Under the pieces are notes generated by a model that saw only the letters and a list, made by a program, of their open reading frames with translations, had not been told where the DNA came from and did no database searches. From Fulvivirga maritima (GTDB taxonomy: Bacteria > Bacteroidota > Bacteroidia > Cytophagales > Cyclobacteriaceae), in the NCBI RefSeq assembly GCF_021389955.1, contig NZ_CP089980.1:2088501-2152500 (forward strand): a stretch of 64,000 nt of DNA, given 5' to 3'. Positions 35,833-43,599 of the stretch are shown piece after piece. The number at the start of each line of letters is the position of its first letter. The stretch's first letter is position 1. Made by a program: the position numbers and the translations under genes.

Positions 35833-36630
35833 ATGAAAAACACCTTTTCTAAATTCTTTTTATGGGTTTTTGTTTGTGCTTTGGCCTTTACGGAAGTCAA
35901 AGCTCAAAACCCCATAGATGCATTTCAACCCAAAGTATTTCATACTGATTCAGATTCTCTGCTTTACAGAATTCTGTGGCCTGAAGACTTCGATGAAAAT
36001 GAAGAGTACCCCGTAGTACTGTTTTTACATGGGGCAGGAGAAAGAGGTAGTGACAATAAGACTCAGCTTACACATGGCAGTAAATTATTTTTAGAACATA
36101 AAAGTGATTTTCCTGCCATAGTCATATTCCCGCAGTGCCCTAAAAGTGATTATTGGTCTAATGTTACCATAAAAACTAAAAAGGGTAAAAGAACTTTCCA
36201 TTTTGACGACAAGGGCGATCAACCAGCCAACAAGTCTCTAAAAATGGTAATGCAGCTGGTAGACTCCATTAGCGACCTGGCTTATGTAGATAATAGCCGA
36301 ATATATGCAGCAGGCTTATCTATGGGCGGCATGGGTACTTTTGAAATAGTGAGTCGTAAGCCAGATACTTTTGCTGCAGCAATAGCTATATGTGGAGGCG
36401 ATAACCCTGCAAGTGCTAAGAATTATGCCGGAAAAGTTCCTTTCTGGATTTTCCACGGAGAGAAGGATGATGTGGTGCCATGCAAAAATTCAAAGCGAAT
36501 GGCCAAAGCGATTAGCAAGGAAGGCGGAGAGGTTAAATTAACGCTATATCCAGAAGCCAACCATAATAGCTGGGACAGTGCTTTTGCTGAACCCAAACTT
36601 TTACCCTGGTTATTTTCAAAACGCAAATAA
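35833..36630 (+). CDS. Exported alpha/beta-hydrolase esterase of the PUL
   Basis: 265 residues with signal peptide (to VKAQ). The alpha/beta-hydrolase core is clear: VVLFLHGAGERGSDN (oxyanion region), nucleophile elbow AAGLSMGGMG (Ser in GLSMG), acid near HGEKDDVVP and His in EANHNSWD. It resembles carboxylesterase or dienelactone-hydrolase-like proteins often found in PULs. A role in removing acyl substituents from the glycan (for example acetyl or succinyl groups) is a guess from context. It is tightly packed between the glucanase and the GH3 gene (2 and 8 bp gaps), so it is surely co-transcribed. Confidence 0.85.
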   Translation: MKNTFSKFFLWVFVCALAFTEVKAQNPIDAFQPKVFHTDSDSLLYRILWPEDFDENEEYPVVLFLHGAGERGSDNKTQLTHGSKLFLEHKSDFPAIVIFPQCPKSDYWSNVTIKTKKGKRTFHFDDKGDQPANKSLKMVMQLVDSISDLAYVDNSRIYAAGLSMGGMGTFEIVSRKPDTFAAAIAICGGDNPASAKNYAGKVPFWIFHGEKDDVVPCKNSKRMAKAISKEGGEVKLTLYPEANHNSWDSAFAEPKLLPWLFSKRK

Positions 36631-36638
36631 TACAAATT

Positions 36639-38942
36639 ATGATAAATCGATTGTTTCTCGTCTTGTTCATTTCGGTGGCGGTAATGTCCTGCGAAGTAAA
36701 GCAGAAAAATGCCGAAAGTAGTACCAATGATGGTAGTGCCTTTATCGATTCTTTAATGAGTGAGATGACTTTGGAGGAAAAATTAGGTCAACTCAACTTG
36801 CCCTCGTCTGGTGATATCACTACCGGGCTGGCCAATAGTTCTGATATAGGATCTAAAATTAAGGAAGGCAAAGTAGGTGGCCTTTTTAATATAAAAACGG
36901 TAGAAAAAATTAAAGAAGTACAGCGAATAGCTGTGGAAGAAAGCCGTTTAAAAATACCATTGATTTTTGGTATGGATGTTATCCACGGTTATAAAACCTT
37001 ATTTCCTATTCCATTAGGCTTATCTAGTAGCTGGGATATGGAGCTTATTGAAGAAACTGCACGAGTAGCTGCCATAGAAGCGAGTGCTGATGGTATCTGC
37101 TGGACTTTCTCTCCTATGGTAGATGTGGCCAGAGATCCGCGTTGGGGTAGAGTGTCTGAAGGTAACGGAGAAGACCCTTATCTTGGAGCTGCTATTGCCA
37201 AAGCGATGGTAGAAGGATATCAAGGTGAAGACCTTACCGACCCTAAAACTATTATGGCTTGTGTAAAACACTTTGCTTTATATGGAGCTATCGAAGCAGG
37301 TAGAGATTATAATACAGTAGATATGAGCCGCATAAGAATGTTCAATGAATATTTTGAGCCTTACAAGGCGGCAGTTGAAGCAGGAGTAGGTAGTGTTATG
37401 ACTTCTTTTAACGAAGTAGAGGGTGTGCCAGCGAGTGCTAATAAGTGGTTAATGAATGATCTTTTACGCGAACAATGGGGATTTAATGGTTTTGTAGTTA
37501 CTGACTACACGGCTATTAATGAAATGATAGACCATGGTATTGGTGATTTGAAAACCGTATCTGCAAGATCATTAGAAGCAGGAGTGGACATGGACATGGT
37601 AGGAGAAGGTTTCCTTACTACTTTGAAAGCTTCTTTAGATGAAGGTAAAATCTCTCAGACTATGATTGATGAAGCTTGTAGAAGAATATTAGAGGCAAAA
37701 TATAAATTAGGCCTTTTTGATGATCCTTATAAATATTGTAGCGAAGAGAGAGCTAAGAATGAAATCTTCACTGCTGATCATAGAAAAAAAGCCAGAGAGT
37801 TGGCAGCAGAAACTTTTGTGTTGCTTAAAAACGAAGGAGACATTCTGCCTTTAAAAAAGGAGGCTAAAGTAGCCCTAATTGGTCCAATGGCTGATAATAG
37901 AGAAAATATGGCTGGTACCTGGAGTGTAGCAGGAGATTTTGAAAAATCAGTTTCTTTAAGAGATGGTTTAGAGGCTGCAGTAGGAAAGCAAAATGTAGTG
38001 TACGCCAGAGGAGCTAATATTACTGCAGATTCTTTACTAGAAAGCAGAGTGAGTGTGTTCGGTAAACCTACTTATAGAGATGAGCGCCCTGCTGATGTAA
38101 TGATAAGAGAAGCAGTAAATGCCGCTAAAAATGCTGACGTTATTGTGGCTGCTATGGGTGAGTCTGCTGAGATGAGTGGAGAAAGCGCCAGTAGATCAAA
38201 CATTGAAGTACCTCAAAGTCAAAGAGATTTGATGAAAGCATTATTAAAAACAGGAAAGCCTGTAGTTATGGTGTTGTTTACTGGTAGACCATTAGCTATG
38301 AAATGGGAGCAAGAAAATGTTCCTTCTATTCTTAATGTGTGGTTTGCAGGAACTGAAGCGGGTAATGCTATCGCCGATGTTTTATTTGGAGATGTGAATC
38401 CTTCAGGTAAGCTTACTGCTACTTTCCCTCAAAATGTTGGTCAGGTGCCATTATATTATAATCATAAAAACACAGGTAGACCATTAGCAGAAGGAGCATG
38501 GTTCCAGAAATTCAGATCTAACTATCTTGATGTTTCTAATGATCCTTTATATCCTTTCGGTTATGGCTTAAGCTATACCACTTTTGAATATAGTGACATT
38601 CAGCAGAGTAGTACTTCTATTGGTATGGATGATGAATTGACTGTTTCAGTAAACATTACTAATACAGGAGAATATAAGGGTGCTGAAGTGGCTCAGCTTT
38701 ACATAAGAGATATGGTTGGCAGTATTACCAGACCAGTAAAAGAGCTGAAAGGCTTTAAGAAGATTACTTTGGAGCCCGGTAAATCAGAAACTGTTACCTT
38801 CACAATAGATAAAGATGATCTTGCTTTTTATAACCAGGATTTAACTTTTGCTGCTGAGCCTGGTGCATTCAAAGTTTTTGTAGGTACCAGTTCTCAGGAA
38901 GTGAAAGAAGCTGAATTTACTTTGCAGGAAAAAAGCGAGTAA
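36639..38942 (+). CDS. bglX: GH3 beta-glucosidase, lipoprotein
   Basis: 767 residues with lipobox VMSC (Cys18). The GH3 N-terminal barrel has MTLEEKLGQLN, GMDVIHGYKT, FSPMVDVARDPRWGR, CVKHFALYGA and the nucleophile motif GFVVTDYTAI (Asp289). The C-terminal domain holds GESAEMSGESASRSNIEVP, and a fibronectin-III-like domain ends the protein (EVAQLYIRDMVGSITRPVKE). It matches the BglX group, which releases glucose from beta-glucan oligosaccharides in the periplasm. In Bacteroides a neighbour-type GH3 acts on beta-1,2-linked sophorooligosaccharides, which fits the GH144-like gene nearby (inference). Confidence 0.93.
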   Translation: MINRLFLVLFISVAVMSCEVKQKNAESSTNDGSAFIDSLMSEMTLEEKLGQLNLPSSGDITTGLANSSDIGSKIKEGKVGGLFNIKTVEKIKEVQRIAVEESRLKIPLIFGMDVIHGYKTLFPIPLGLSSSWDMELIEETARVAAIEASADGICWTFSPMVDVARDPRWGRVSEGNGEDPYLGAAIAKAMVEGYQGEDLTDPKTIMACVKHFALYGAIEAGRDYNTVDMSRIRMFNEYFEPYKAAVEAGVGSVMTSFNEVEGVPASANKWLMNDLLREQWGFNGFVVTDYTAINEMIDHGIGDLKTVSARSLEAGVDMDMVGEGFLTTLKASLDEGKISQTMIDEACRRILEAKYKLGLFDDPYKYCSEERAKNEIFTADHRKKARELAAETFVLLKNEGDILPLKKEAKVALIGPMADNRENMAGTWSVAGDFEKSVSLRDGLEAAVGKQNVVYARGANITADSLLESRVSVFGKPTYRDERPADVMIREAVNAAKNADVIVAAMGESAEMSGESASRSNIEVPQSQRDLMKALLKTGKPVVMVLFTGRPLAMKWEQENVPSILNVWFAGTEAGNAIADVLFGDVNPSGKLTATFPQNVGQVPLYYNHKNTGRPLAEGAWFQKFRSNYLDVSNDPLYPFGYGLSYTTFEYSDIQQSSTSIGMDDELTVSVNITNTGEYKGAEVAQLYIRDMVGSITRPVKELKGFKKITLEPGKSETVTFTIDKDDLAFYNQDLTFAAEPGAFKVFVGTSSQEVKEAEFTLQEKSE

Positions 38943-38982
38943 TAGGATTAAACATAATCCATTAATCCTTCTTTAATCTAAT

Positions 38983-39933
38983 ATGAGAAGACTATTAATT
39001 TTGGCCTTTGCGTCTATACTAGTTATAGGCGCAAAGGCTCAATCGTTTAATTACGAGAAGCTTAATTTTGAGGAAACTACGGTTTCTACCGTTACCTATG
39101 CCCATGAGGGAACTTCTAACGCCCTTAAAATGGATGTGTACGAGCCTGAAGGTGATAAAAGAAAGGATAGACCTGTTTTTTTATATGTACATGGAGGAGG
39201 TTTTTCTGGTGGAGCCAGGGATGAGGCTTGGATAAAAGAATATGCTGAGCAGATGGCCAAACATGGCTTAGTAGTGGTGAGCATGTCATATACCCTACTA
39301 ATGAAGGGAAAAGGCTTCGGTTGTGATATCTCAGCAGCGGAAAAGATCAAAGTATTTAATCAAGCAGGAGAAGAAGTGGCTATGGCTGCTGCCAGTATGG
39401 TTAAAAATAAAGATAAATTTAATATAGATCCTGACAAGATCATTTTGGCAGGAAGTAGCGCTGGTGCCGAAGCTATTTTACATGCGGCATACATCAAGGC
39501 TAATTATTCGCCATTGCCAGAAGATTTTCATTATGCCGGAGTCATAAGCATGGCAGGAGCAGTATCGCAGCTCGATGATATCACAAAAGAATCAGCTATT
39601 CCTACACAAATTTTCCATGGTACTTGTGATGATGCCGTGCCATATGGTACTGCTGCACACCATTATTGTAAACTAGGTGAGCCTGGCTACCTTACGCTAT
39701 TCGGAGGCAGAAGCATTGCAGATAAATTACAATCACTAGATCAGCCGTATTACATGGTGACGGGTTGTAATGGAAATCATGGCTGGCATAGCATACCCAT
39801 GAAGCAGTATAACCACCTTATTCTGGATTTTATTCAGAATGATGTAATCAATGGAGAATTCAGGCAAATACATCAGGTGATCAAATCTGATGAGACCTGC
39901 GGACGAAATTCAGCACCATCCATTTGTGACTAG
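38983..39933 (+). CDS. Second exported alpha/beta-hydrolase (BD-FAE/carboxylesterase-like)
   Basis: 316 residues, signal peptide to AKAQ. It has the HGGG oxyanion motif (YVHGGGFSGG), nucleophile elbow LAGSSAGAEA, acid near GTCDDAVPYG, and His in NGNHGWHSIP. This is the hormone-sensitive-lipase-like esterase pattern. It ends the PUL, 40 bp after the GH3 gene, and is followed by a strong terminator, so it likely belongs to the same transcript. Substrate unknown; deacylation of an acylated glucan is possible but unproven. Confidence 0.83.
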   Translation: MRRLLILAFASILVIGAKAQSFNYEKLNFEETTVSTVTYAHEGTSNALKMDVYEPEGDKRKDRPVFLYVHGGGFSGGARDEAWIKEYAEQMAKHGLVVVSMSYTLLMKGKGFGCDISAAEKIKVFNQAGEEVAMAAASMVKNKDKFNIDPDKIILAGSSAGAEAILHAAYIKANYSPLPEDFHYAGVISMAGAVSQLDDITKESAIPTQIFHGTCDDAVPYGTAAHHYCKLGEPGYLTLFGGRSIADKLQSLDQPYYMVTGCNGNHGWHSIPMKQYNHLILDFIQNDVINGEFRQIHQVIKSDETCGRNSAPSICD

Positions 39934-39940
39934 TAAAAAC

Positions 39941-39975
39941 AAAAGCAGGCAATCTAACGACTACCTGCTTTTTTT
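39941..39975. terminator. Terminator ending the PUL, shared with the convergent small gene
   Basis: AAAAGCAGG (39941-39949) pairs with CCTGCTTTT (39964-39972), followed by more T residues. A and T flanks make it usable from both strands, for the esterase gene and the PepSY-like gene at 40014. Confidence 0.8.
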
Positions 39976-40013
39976 GTAAAAGTGCTAAAGTTACAAGTGT
40001 ATAGTTCTGAAGT

Positions 40014-40355
40014 TTACTCTTCTATAACGTCACCGTCATTGGTATAAACTTCTATTTCTTTCTCATTTTCTTTATTTTGAAAATGAACTTCATACTCTAC
40101 CTGGTCTTCAGTGGTAGGAGTAGATTCATCATAAGTGATTTTATAAGCCTTGGCAATGCTCCACTTAGAAAATTCGCCATCTACAATAGCTTTTTTCACT
40201 CCAATGGGAAGCTCTGTAGCACTAATTTCTGTTTTCTTGGGATCTACCTTCACTACTACGGCATCGTTGTTGGTTTTTATGGTGGTAGCATTGGTACTAA
40301 CTGCTGCAGAAAATACAATGGCTAAGGCTCCTATCATTATTTTATGAAATTTCAT
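40014..40355 (-). CDS. Small secreted PepSY-like protein
   Basis: 113 residues with a signal peptide (to about residue 23, STNA). The mature part (LPIGVKKAIVDGEF, AYKITYDEST, VEYEVHFQNKENEKEIEVY, then NDGDVIEE) has the alternating pattern of PepSY-like or BLIP-like small periplasmic proteins common in Bacteroidota. No catalytic residues are expected. It is single, between the PUL terminator and the lpdA promoter. Function unknown; the family assignment is by pattern only. Confidence 0.7.
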   Translation of the reverse strand: MKFHKIMIGALAIVFSAAVSTNATTIKTNNDAVVVKVDPKKTEISATELPIGVKKAIVDGEFSKWSIAKAYKITYDESTPTTEDQVEYEVHFQNKENEKEIEVYTNDGDVIEE

Positions 40356-40599
40356 GGTTGTTCGTATTTAAAGTTTAATATATTCTTTTGACTATGTATA
40401 TGATAGAACTATGCCAAAAATCATGTTTTATCGTAACTATTTGTTAATCAGTGTATTTACGATTTTTCAGTATTAGCTAAAACTCAGTTGTTGTTGGATT
40501 ATTCTACAAATTGACGGGTAAAGCCCGTGTTTCAACACTTTTTTTTTCATGATCCTTGTCACACTGACACAGGTAATTTTTTTCTAAAGCCTTTTCGAT

Positions 40600-40607
40600 T
40601 AAATTTG
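40600..40607 (+). promoter_or_regulatory. -7 promoter box of lpdA
   Basis: TAAATTTG matches TAnnTTTG, with a T-rich block at about -33 (40577-40583). It lies 45 bp before ATG 40653. The rest of the 297-bp intergenic region (40356-40652) shows no gene. Confidence 0.6.
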
Positions 40608-40652
40608 CACTCCTACGAACGGACTAGAAATACAAGATAAAATATACAGCTT

Positions 40653-42047
40653 ATGTCAAAAAAATATGATCTTTTGGTTTTAGGTAGTGGCCCTGGTGGT
40701 TACGTAGCGGCTATTAGAGCTTCTCAGTTAGGCCTAAAAGTAGGTGTTATAGAAAAGGAATCTCTAGGAGGCATTTGTCTCAACTGGGGGTGTATTCCTA
40801 CTAAAGCCCTATTAAAGAGTGCTAATGTTTTTGAATATATATCTCATTCTGAAGATTACGGTATTACAATAAAAGATGCCAAAGCAGACCTTAACGCTAT
40901 GGTGAAAAGAAGCCGTGGTGTAGCTGAAGGTATGAGTAAAGGTATCCAGTTCTTATTTAAGAAAAATAAGATCGATGCCATTATGGGATTTGGTAAGCTT
41001 GTTCCTGGTAAAAAAATTGAAGTTACCGGTGAAGATGGAACAGTAGAAACTTACAGTGCAGATCATATTATTGTAGCTACAGGTGGTAGATCTCGTGAGT
41101 TGCCTAACCTGCCTATCGATAATGAGAAAATTATAGGATATAGAAAAGCCTTAGTATTAGATAAATTACCTAAGAAAATGGTAGTAGTAGGCTCAGGAGC
41201 CATCGGCGTTGAGTTTGCTTACTTCTATAATGCTATTGGTGTAGAAGTTACCATAGTAGAGTACTTACCTAGAATAGTGCCTGTAGAAGATGAAGAAGTT
41301 TCTAAAACATTAGAAAGAAGCTTCAAAAAAGCAGGTATCAATATTTTAACAAATGCCGAAGTAACTAATGTAGATACTAAAGGTAAAGGCTGCAAAGCTA
41401 CAGTTAAGACTCAAAAAGGTGAAGAAGTTATAGAGTGTGATGTAGTACTTTCTGCAGTAGGTATCTCTACAAACCTTGAAGGTATCGGCCTTGAAGATGT
41501 AGGTGTAGCTACAGATAAAGGTAAAGTATTAGTAGATGACTACTATAAAACTAACATCCCAGGTATTTATGCTATCGGAGATATAGTACATGGTCCTGCT
41601 TTGGCTCACGTAGCTTCTGCAGAAGGTATCATCTGTGTAGAGAAAATAGCTGGTGAAACTCCTCAGCCATTAGATTACACTAACATACCTGGTTGTACTT
41701 ACTGTACTCCTGAAGTAGCATCAGTAGGATTTACTGAAGCTAAAGCTAAAGAAGCCGGATATGATATTAAAGTAGGTAAATTCCCATTCTCTGCTTCTGG
41801 TAAAGCTAGTGCTGCCGGAGCTAAAGAAGGTTTTGTAAAACTTATCTTTGATGCTAAATATGGTGAATTACTAGGAGCTCATATGATTGGTAATAACGTT
41901 ACTGAAATGATTGCTGAAATAGTAACAGCAAGAAAACTGGAAACTACCGGTCATGAAATTATTAAAGCCGTACACCCTCACCCTACTATGTCTGAGGCGG
42001 TAATGGAAGCTGCAGCTGCGGCATATGATGAAGTGATACATATCTAA
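40653..42047 (+). CDS. lpdA: Dihydrolipoyl dehydrogenase (E3)
   Basis: 464 residues; reoxidises dihydrolipoamide in 2-oxoacid dehydrogenase and glycine cleavage complexes, reducing NAD+. FAD motif LVLGSGPGGYVAAIRA at the N-terminus, redox-active disulfide GGICLNWGCIPTK (Cys42, Cys47), NAD motif VVVGSGAIGVEFA, second FAD motif GIYAIGDI and the C-terminal His-Glu dyad in HPHPTMSEAVMEAA are all intact. It has its own promoter box and terminator, so it is a single-gene transcript; E1 and E2 genes are not in the window. Confidence 0.97.
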   Translation: MSKKYDLLVLGSGPGGYVAAIRASQLGLKVGVIEKESLGGICLNWGCIPTKALLKSANVFEYISHSEDYGITIKDAKADLNAMVKRSRGVAEGMSKGIQFLFKKNKIDAIMGFGKLVPGKKIEVTGEDGTVETYSADHIIVATGGRSRELPNLPIDNEKIIGYRKALVLDKLPKKMVVVGSGAIGVEFAYFYNAIGVEVTIVEYLPRIVPVEDEEVSKTLERSFKKAGINILTNAEVTNVDTKGKGCKATVKTQKGEEVIECDVVLSAVGISTNLEGIGLEDVGVATDKGKVLVDDYYKTNIPGIYAIGDIVHGPALAHVASAEGIICVEKIAGETPQPLDYTNIPGCTYCTPEVASVGFTEAKAKEAGYDIKVGKFPFSASGKASAAGAKEGFVKLIFDAKYGELLGAHMIGNNVTEMIAEIVTARKLETTGHEIIKAVHPHPTMSEAVMEAAAAAYDEVIHI

Positions 42048-42074
42048 TCATTAGATTTTTTCTTCAAAAATTTT

Positions 42075-42112
42075 AACAAAAGCACCAATTAGCGTTGGTG
42101 CTTTTGTTTTTA
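42075..42112 (+). terminator. Terminator of lpdA
   Basis: AACAAAAGCACCAA (42075-42088) and TTGGTGCTTTTGTT (42095-42108) are perfect 14-bp arms with a 6-nt loop; the T-rich tail continues to 42112. Confidence 0.88.
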
Positions 42113-42136
42113 TTGATTTATTTGCTGTAGAATCTC

Positions 42137-42694
42137 ATGTCTACAACACTACAAGGCCATATTGATCAGGCAGAGCTGGCTGCTCTTTTAAAGAATAAGG
42201 ACAAAGCGGCCATGAAGTATCTGTACGAAAACTATTCTGCTGCGCTCTATGGGGTCATTTTACGTATAGTTGTAGATGAAAAAGTGGCGGAAGAGGTGTT
42301 ACAAGATGCCTTTTTGAAAATATGGGATAAGATAGCCACATATGATGCCCAAAAAGGGCGTTTGTTTACCTGGATGCTTAACCTTACCAGAAACCTGGCA
42401 ATTGATAAACTCAGATCTAAAGAGATTAAACGAGTTCAGAAAACTGATGAGCTGAGTAACAACGTATATAATATCGAACGAGATAATCTCATTCATCAAA
42501 ATATTGATACGATAGGCGTTGAAAAGTTTTTAGACAAACTGAGGGAAGAGGAGAGACTAGTTATTGATCTCATTTATTTTAGGGGCTACACACAATCTGA
42601 AGTTTCTGAGGAAAAAAACATTCCCTTGGGTACGGTTAAAACTCGTCTGCGCATGGCTTTAACAAATCTTAGAAAAGAGTTAGGAGTAAGGTGA
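42137..42694 (+). CDS. ECF-type RNA polymerase sigma factor
   Basis: 185 residues. Region 2 (YLYENYSAALYGVILRIVVD, LQDAFLKIWDKIATYD, RLFTWMLNLTRNLAIDKLRS) and region 4 (LVIDLIYFRGYTQSEVSEE, then IPLGTVKTRLRMALTNLRKE) are clear, with a short linker, so it lacks the other sigma-70 regions. It recruits RNA polymerase to a stress or envelope regulon. The anti-sigma gene overlaps it by 4 bp (GTGA), the usual coupled arrangement. No target promoter can be named from the sequence. Confidence 0.93.
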   Translation: MSTTLQGHIDQAELAALLKNKDKAAMKYLYENYSAALYGVILRIVVDEKVAEEVLQDAFLKIWDKIATYDAQKGRLFTWMLNLTRNLAIDKLRSKEIKRVQKTDELSNNVYNIERDNLIHQNIDTIGVEKFLDKLREEERLVIDLIYFRGYTQSEVSEEKNIPLGTVKTRLRMALTNLRKELGVR

Positions 42695-43494
42695 ATATTC
42701 AAGAATACATATCATCAGGTATTTTAGAAGCCTATGCTCTCGGAGAGTTAACTTCTACCGAGGAGCAGGAAGTTTCTGAAAATGTGCAAAAGTACCCGGA
42801 AATTAAAGATGAGCTCAATAAAGTGGAGCTTACATTAGAAAATCTCGCATTTGAAACTGCGGTTTCTCCAGCGCTAGAGGTAAAGACTTCTGTATTACAA
42901 GCAATAGGAATAGAGGAAGAGGAAGAAAAGGAGGAAAAAGTACGAGCAATGCCCCGCAGACACTTAGGCATGTGGAGGCTGGCCGTGGCTGCTTCCGTAA
43001 CCATAGCTGCAGTTAGCTTAGTACTGGCTTACAATTATTATAATAAATGGAAGCATACAGAAAACGAACTGACTAGCTTAATAGCTCAAAATGAAAGGTT
43101 AGCTCAGGATTATAATCAAGTGAATCAAAAGCTTGATAAAGTAGAAAGTGATTTTGATATATTGAGTGATGCTGGTTATAGGCGTGTGGCCATGAACGGT
43201 ACTGATAACGCACCTCAATCAAAGGCTTTTGTCTATTGGAATGAAAACACTCAGGATGTTTATTTAAACATAAGCTCATTAGATCCGCTAGAGCAGGAAA
43301 AGCAGTATCAGCTTTGGGCCATTGTAGATGGCAAGCCGGTAGATGCTGGTGTATTTAATAGTGGAGAAAAGCACCTGCTTAAAATGAAAAATATTGAAGG
43401 AGCTTCAGCTTTTGCTGTTACCGTGGAGCCCAAAGGGGGAAGTATAAATCCTTCGCTAGAAACTATGCAGGTTATGGGGCCGGTAGAAAGCTAA
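42691..43494 (+). CDS. Membrane anti-sigma factor, RskA-like
   Basis: 267 residues starting at GTG 42691 within the sigma stop. The cytoplasmic N-terminus (SGILEAYALGELTSTEEQEV) is the anti-sigma contact region and lacks the zinc-binding His-Cys motif. One membrane helix lies at about residues 95-112 (LAVAASVTIAAVSLVLAY), then a coiled-coil stretch, and the extracytoplasmic domain (KAFVYWNENTQDVYLNI, YQLWAIVDGKPVDAGVF) matches the RskA/DUF2337-like C-terminal domain. It should hold the cognate sigma factor at the membrane until a signal releases it. The signal is unknown. Confidence 0.9.
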   Translation: MNIQEYISSGILEAYALGELTSTEEQEVSENVQKYPEIKDELNKVELTLENLAFETAVSPALEVKTSVLQAIGIEEEEEKEEKVRAMPRRHLGMWRLAVAASVTIAAVSLVLAYNYYNKWKHTENELTSLIAQNERLAQDYNQVNQKLDKVESDFDILSDAGYRRVAMNGTDNAPQSKAFVYWNENTQDVYLNISSLDPLEQEKQYQLWAIVDGKPVDAGVFNSGEKHLLKMKNIEGASAFAVTVEPKGGSINPSLETMQVMGPVES

Positions 43495-43500
43495 AAAAGA

Positions 43501-43564
43501 GGCCATCTCAAAACGAACTGAAACTGATATTCTCTAATATCATGTAACTAATTTTGAGACGGCC
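43501..43564. repeat. Dispersed long-loop inverted repeat, copy 1 (GGCC-TCTCA arms)
   Basis: GGCCATCTCAAAA (43501-43513) and TTTTGAGACGGCC (43552-43564) pair at 12 of 13 positions around 38 nt that contain an inner hairpin GATAT/ATATC. It lies between convergent anti-sigma and PiT genes. A near copy lies at 55634-55693. It may act as a bidirectional terminator or be a MITE-like or REP-like element. Confidence 0.65.
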
Positions 43565-43599
43565 GTTTCTGTACTACATTACAATTATACTTTTTCTAA

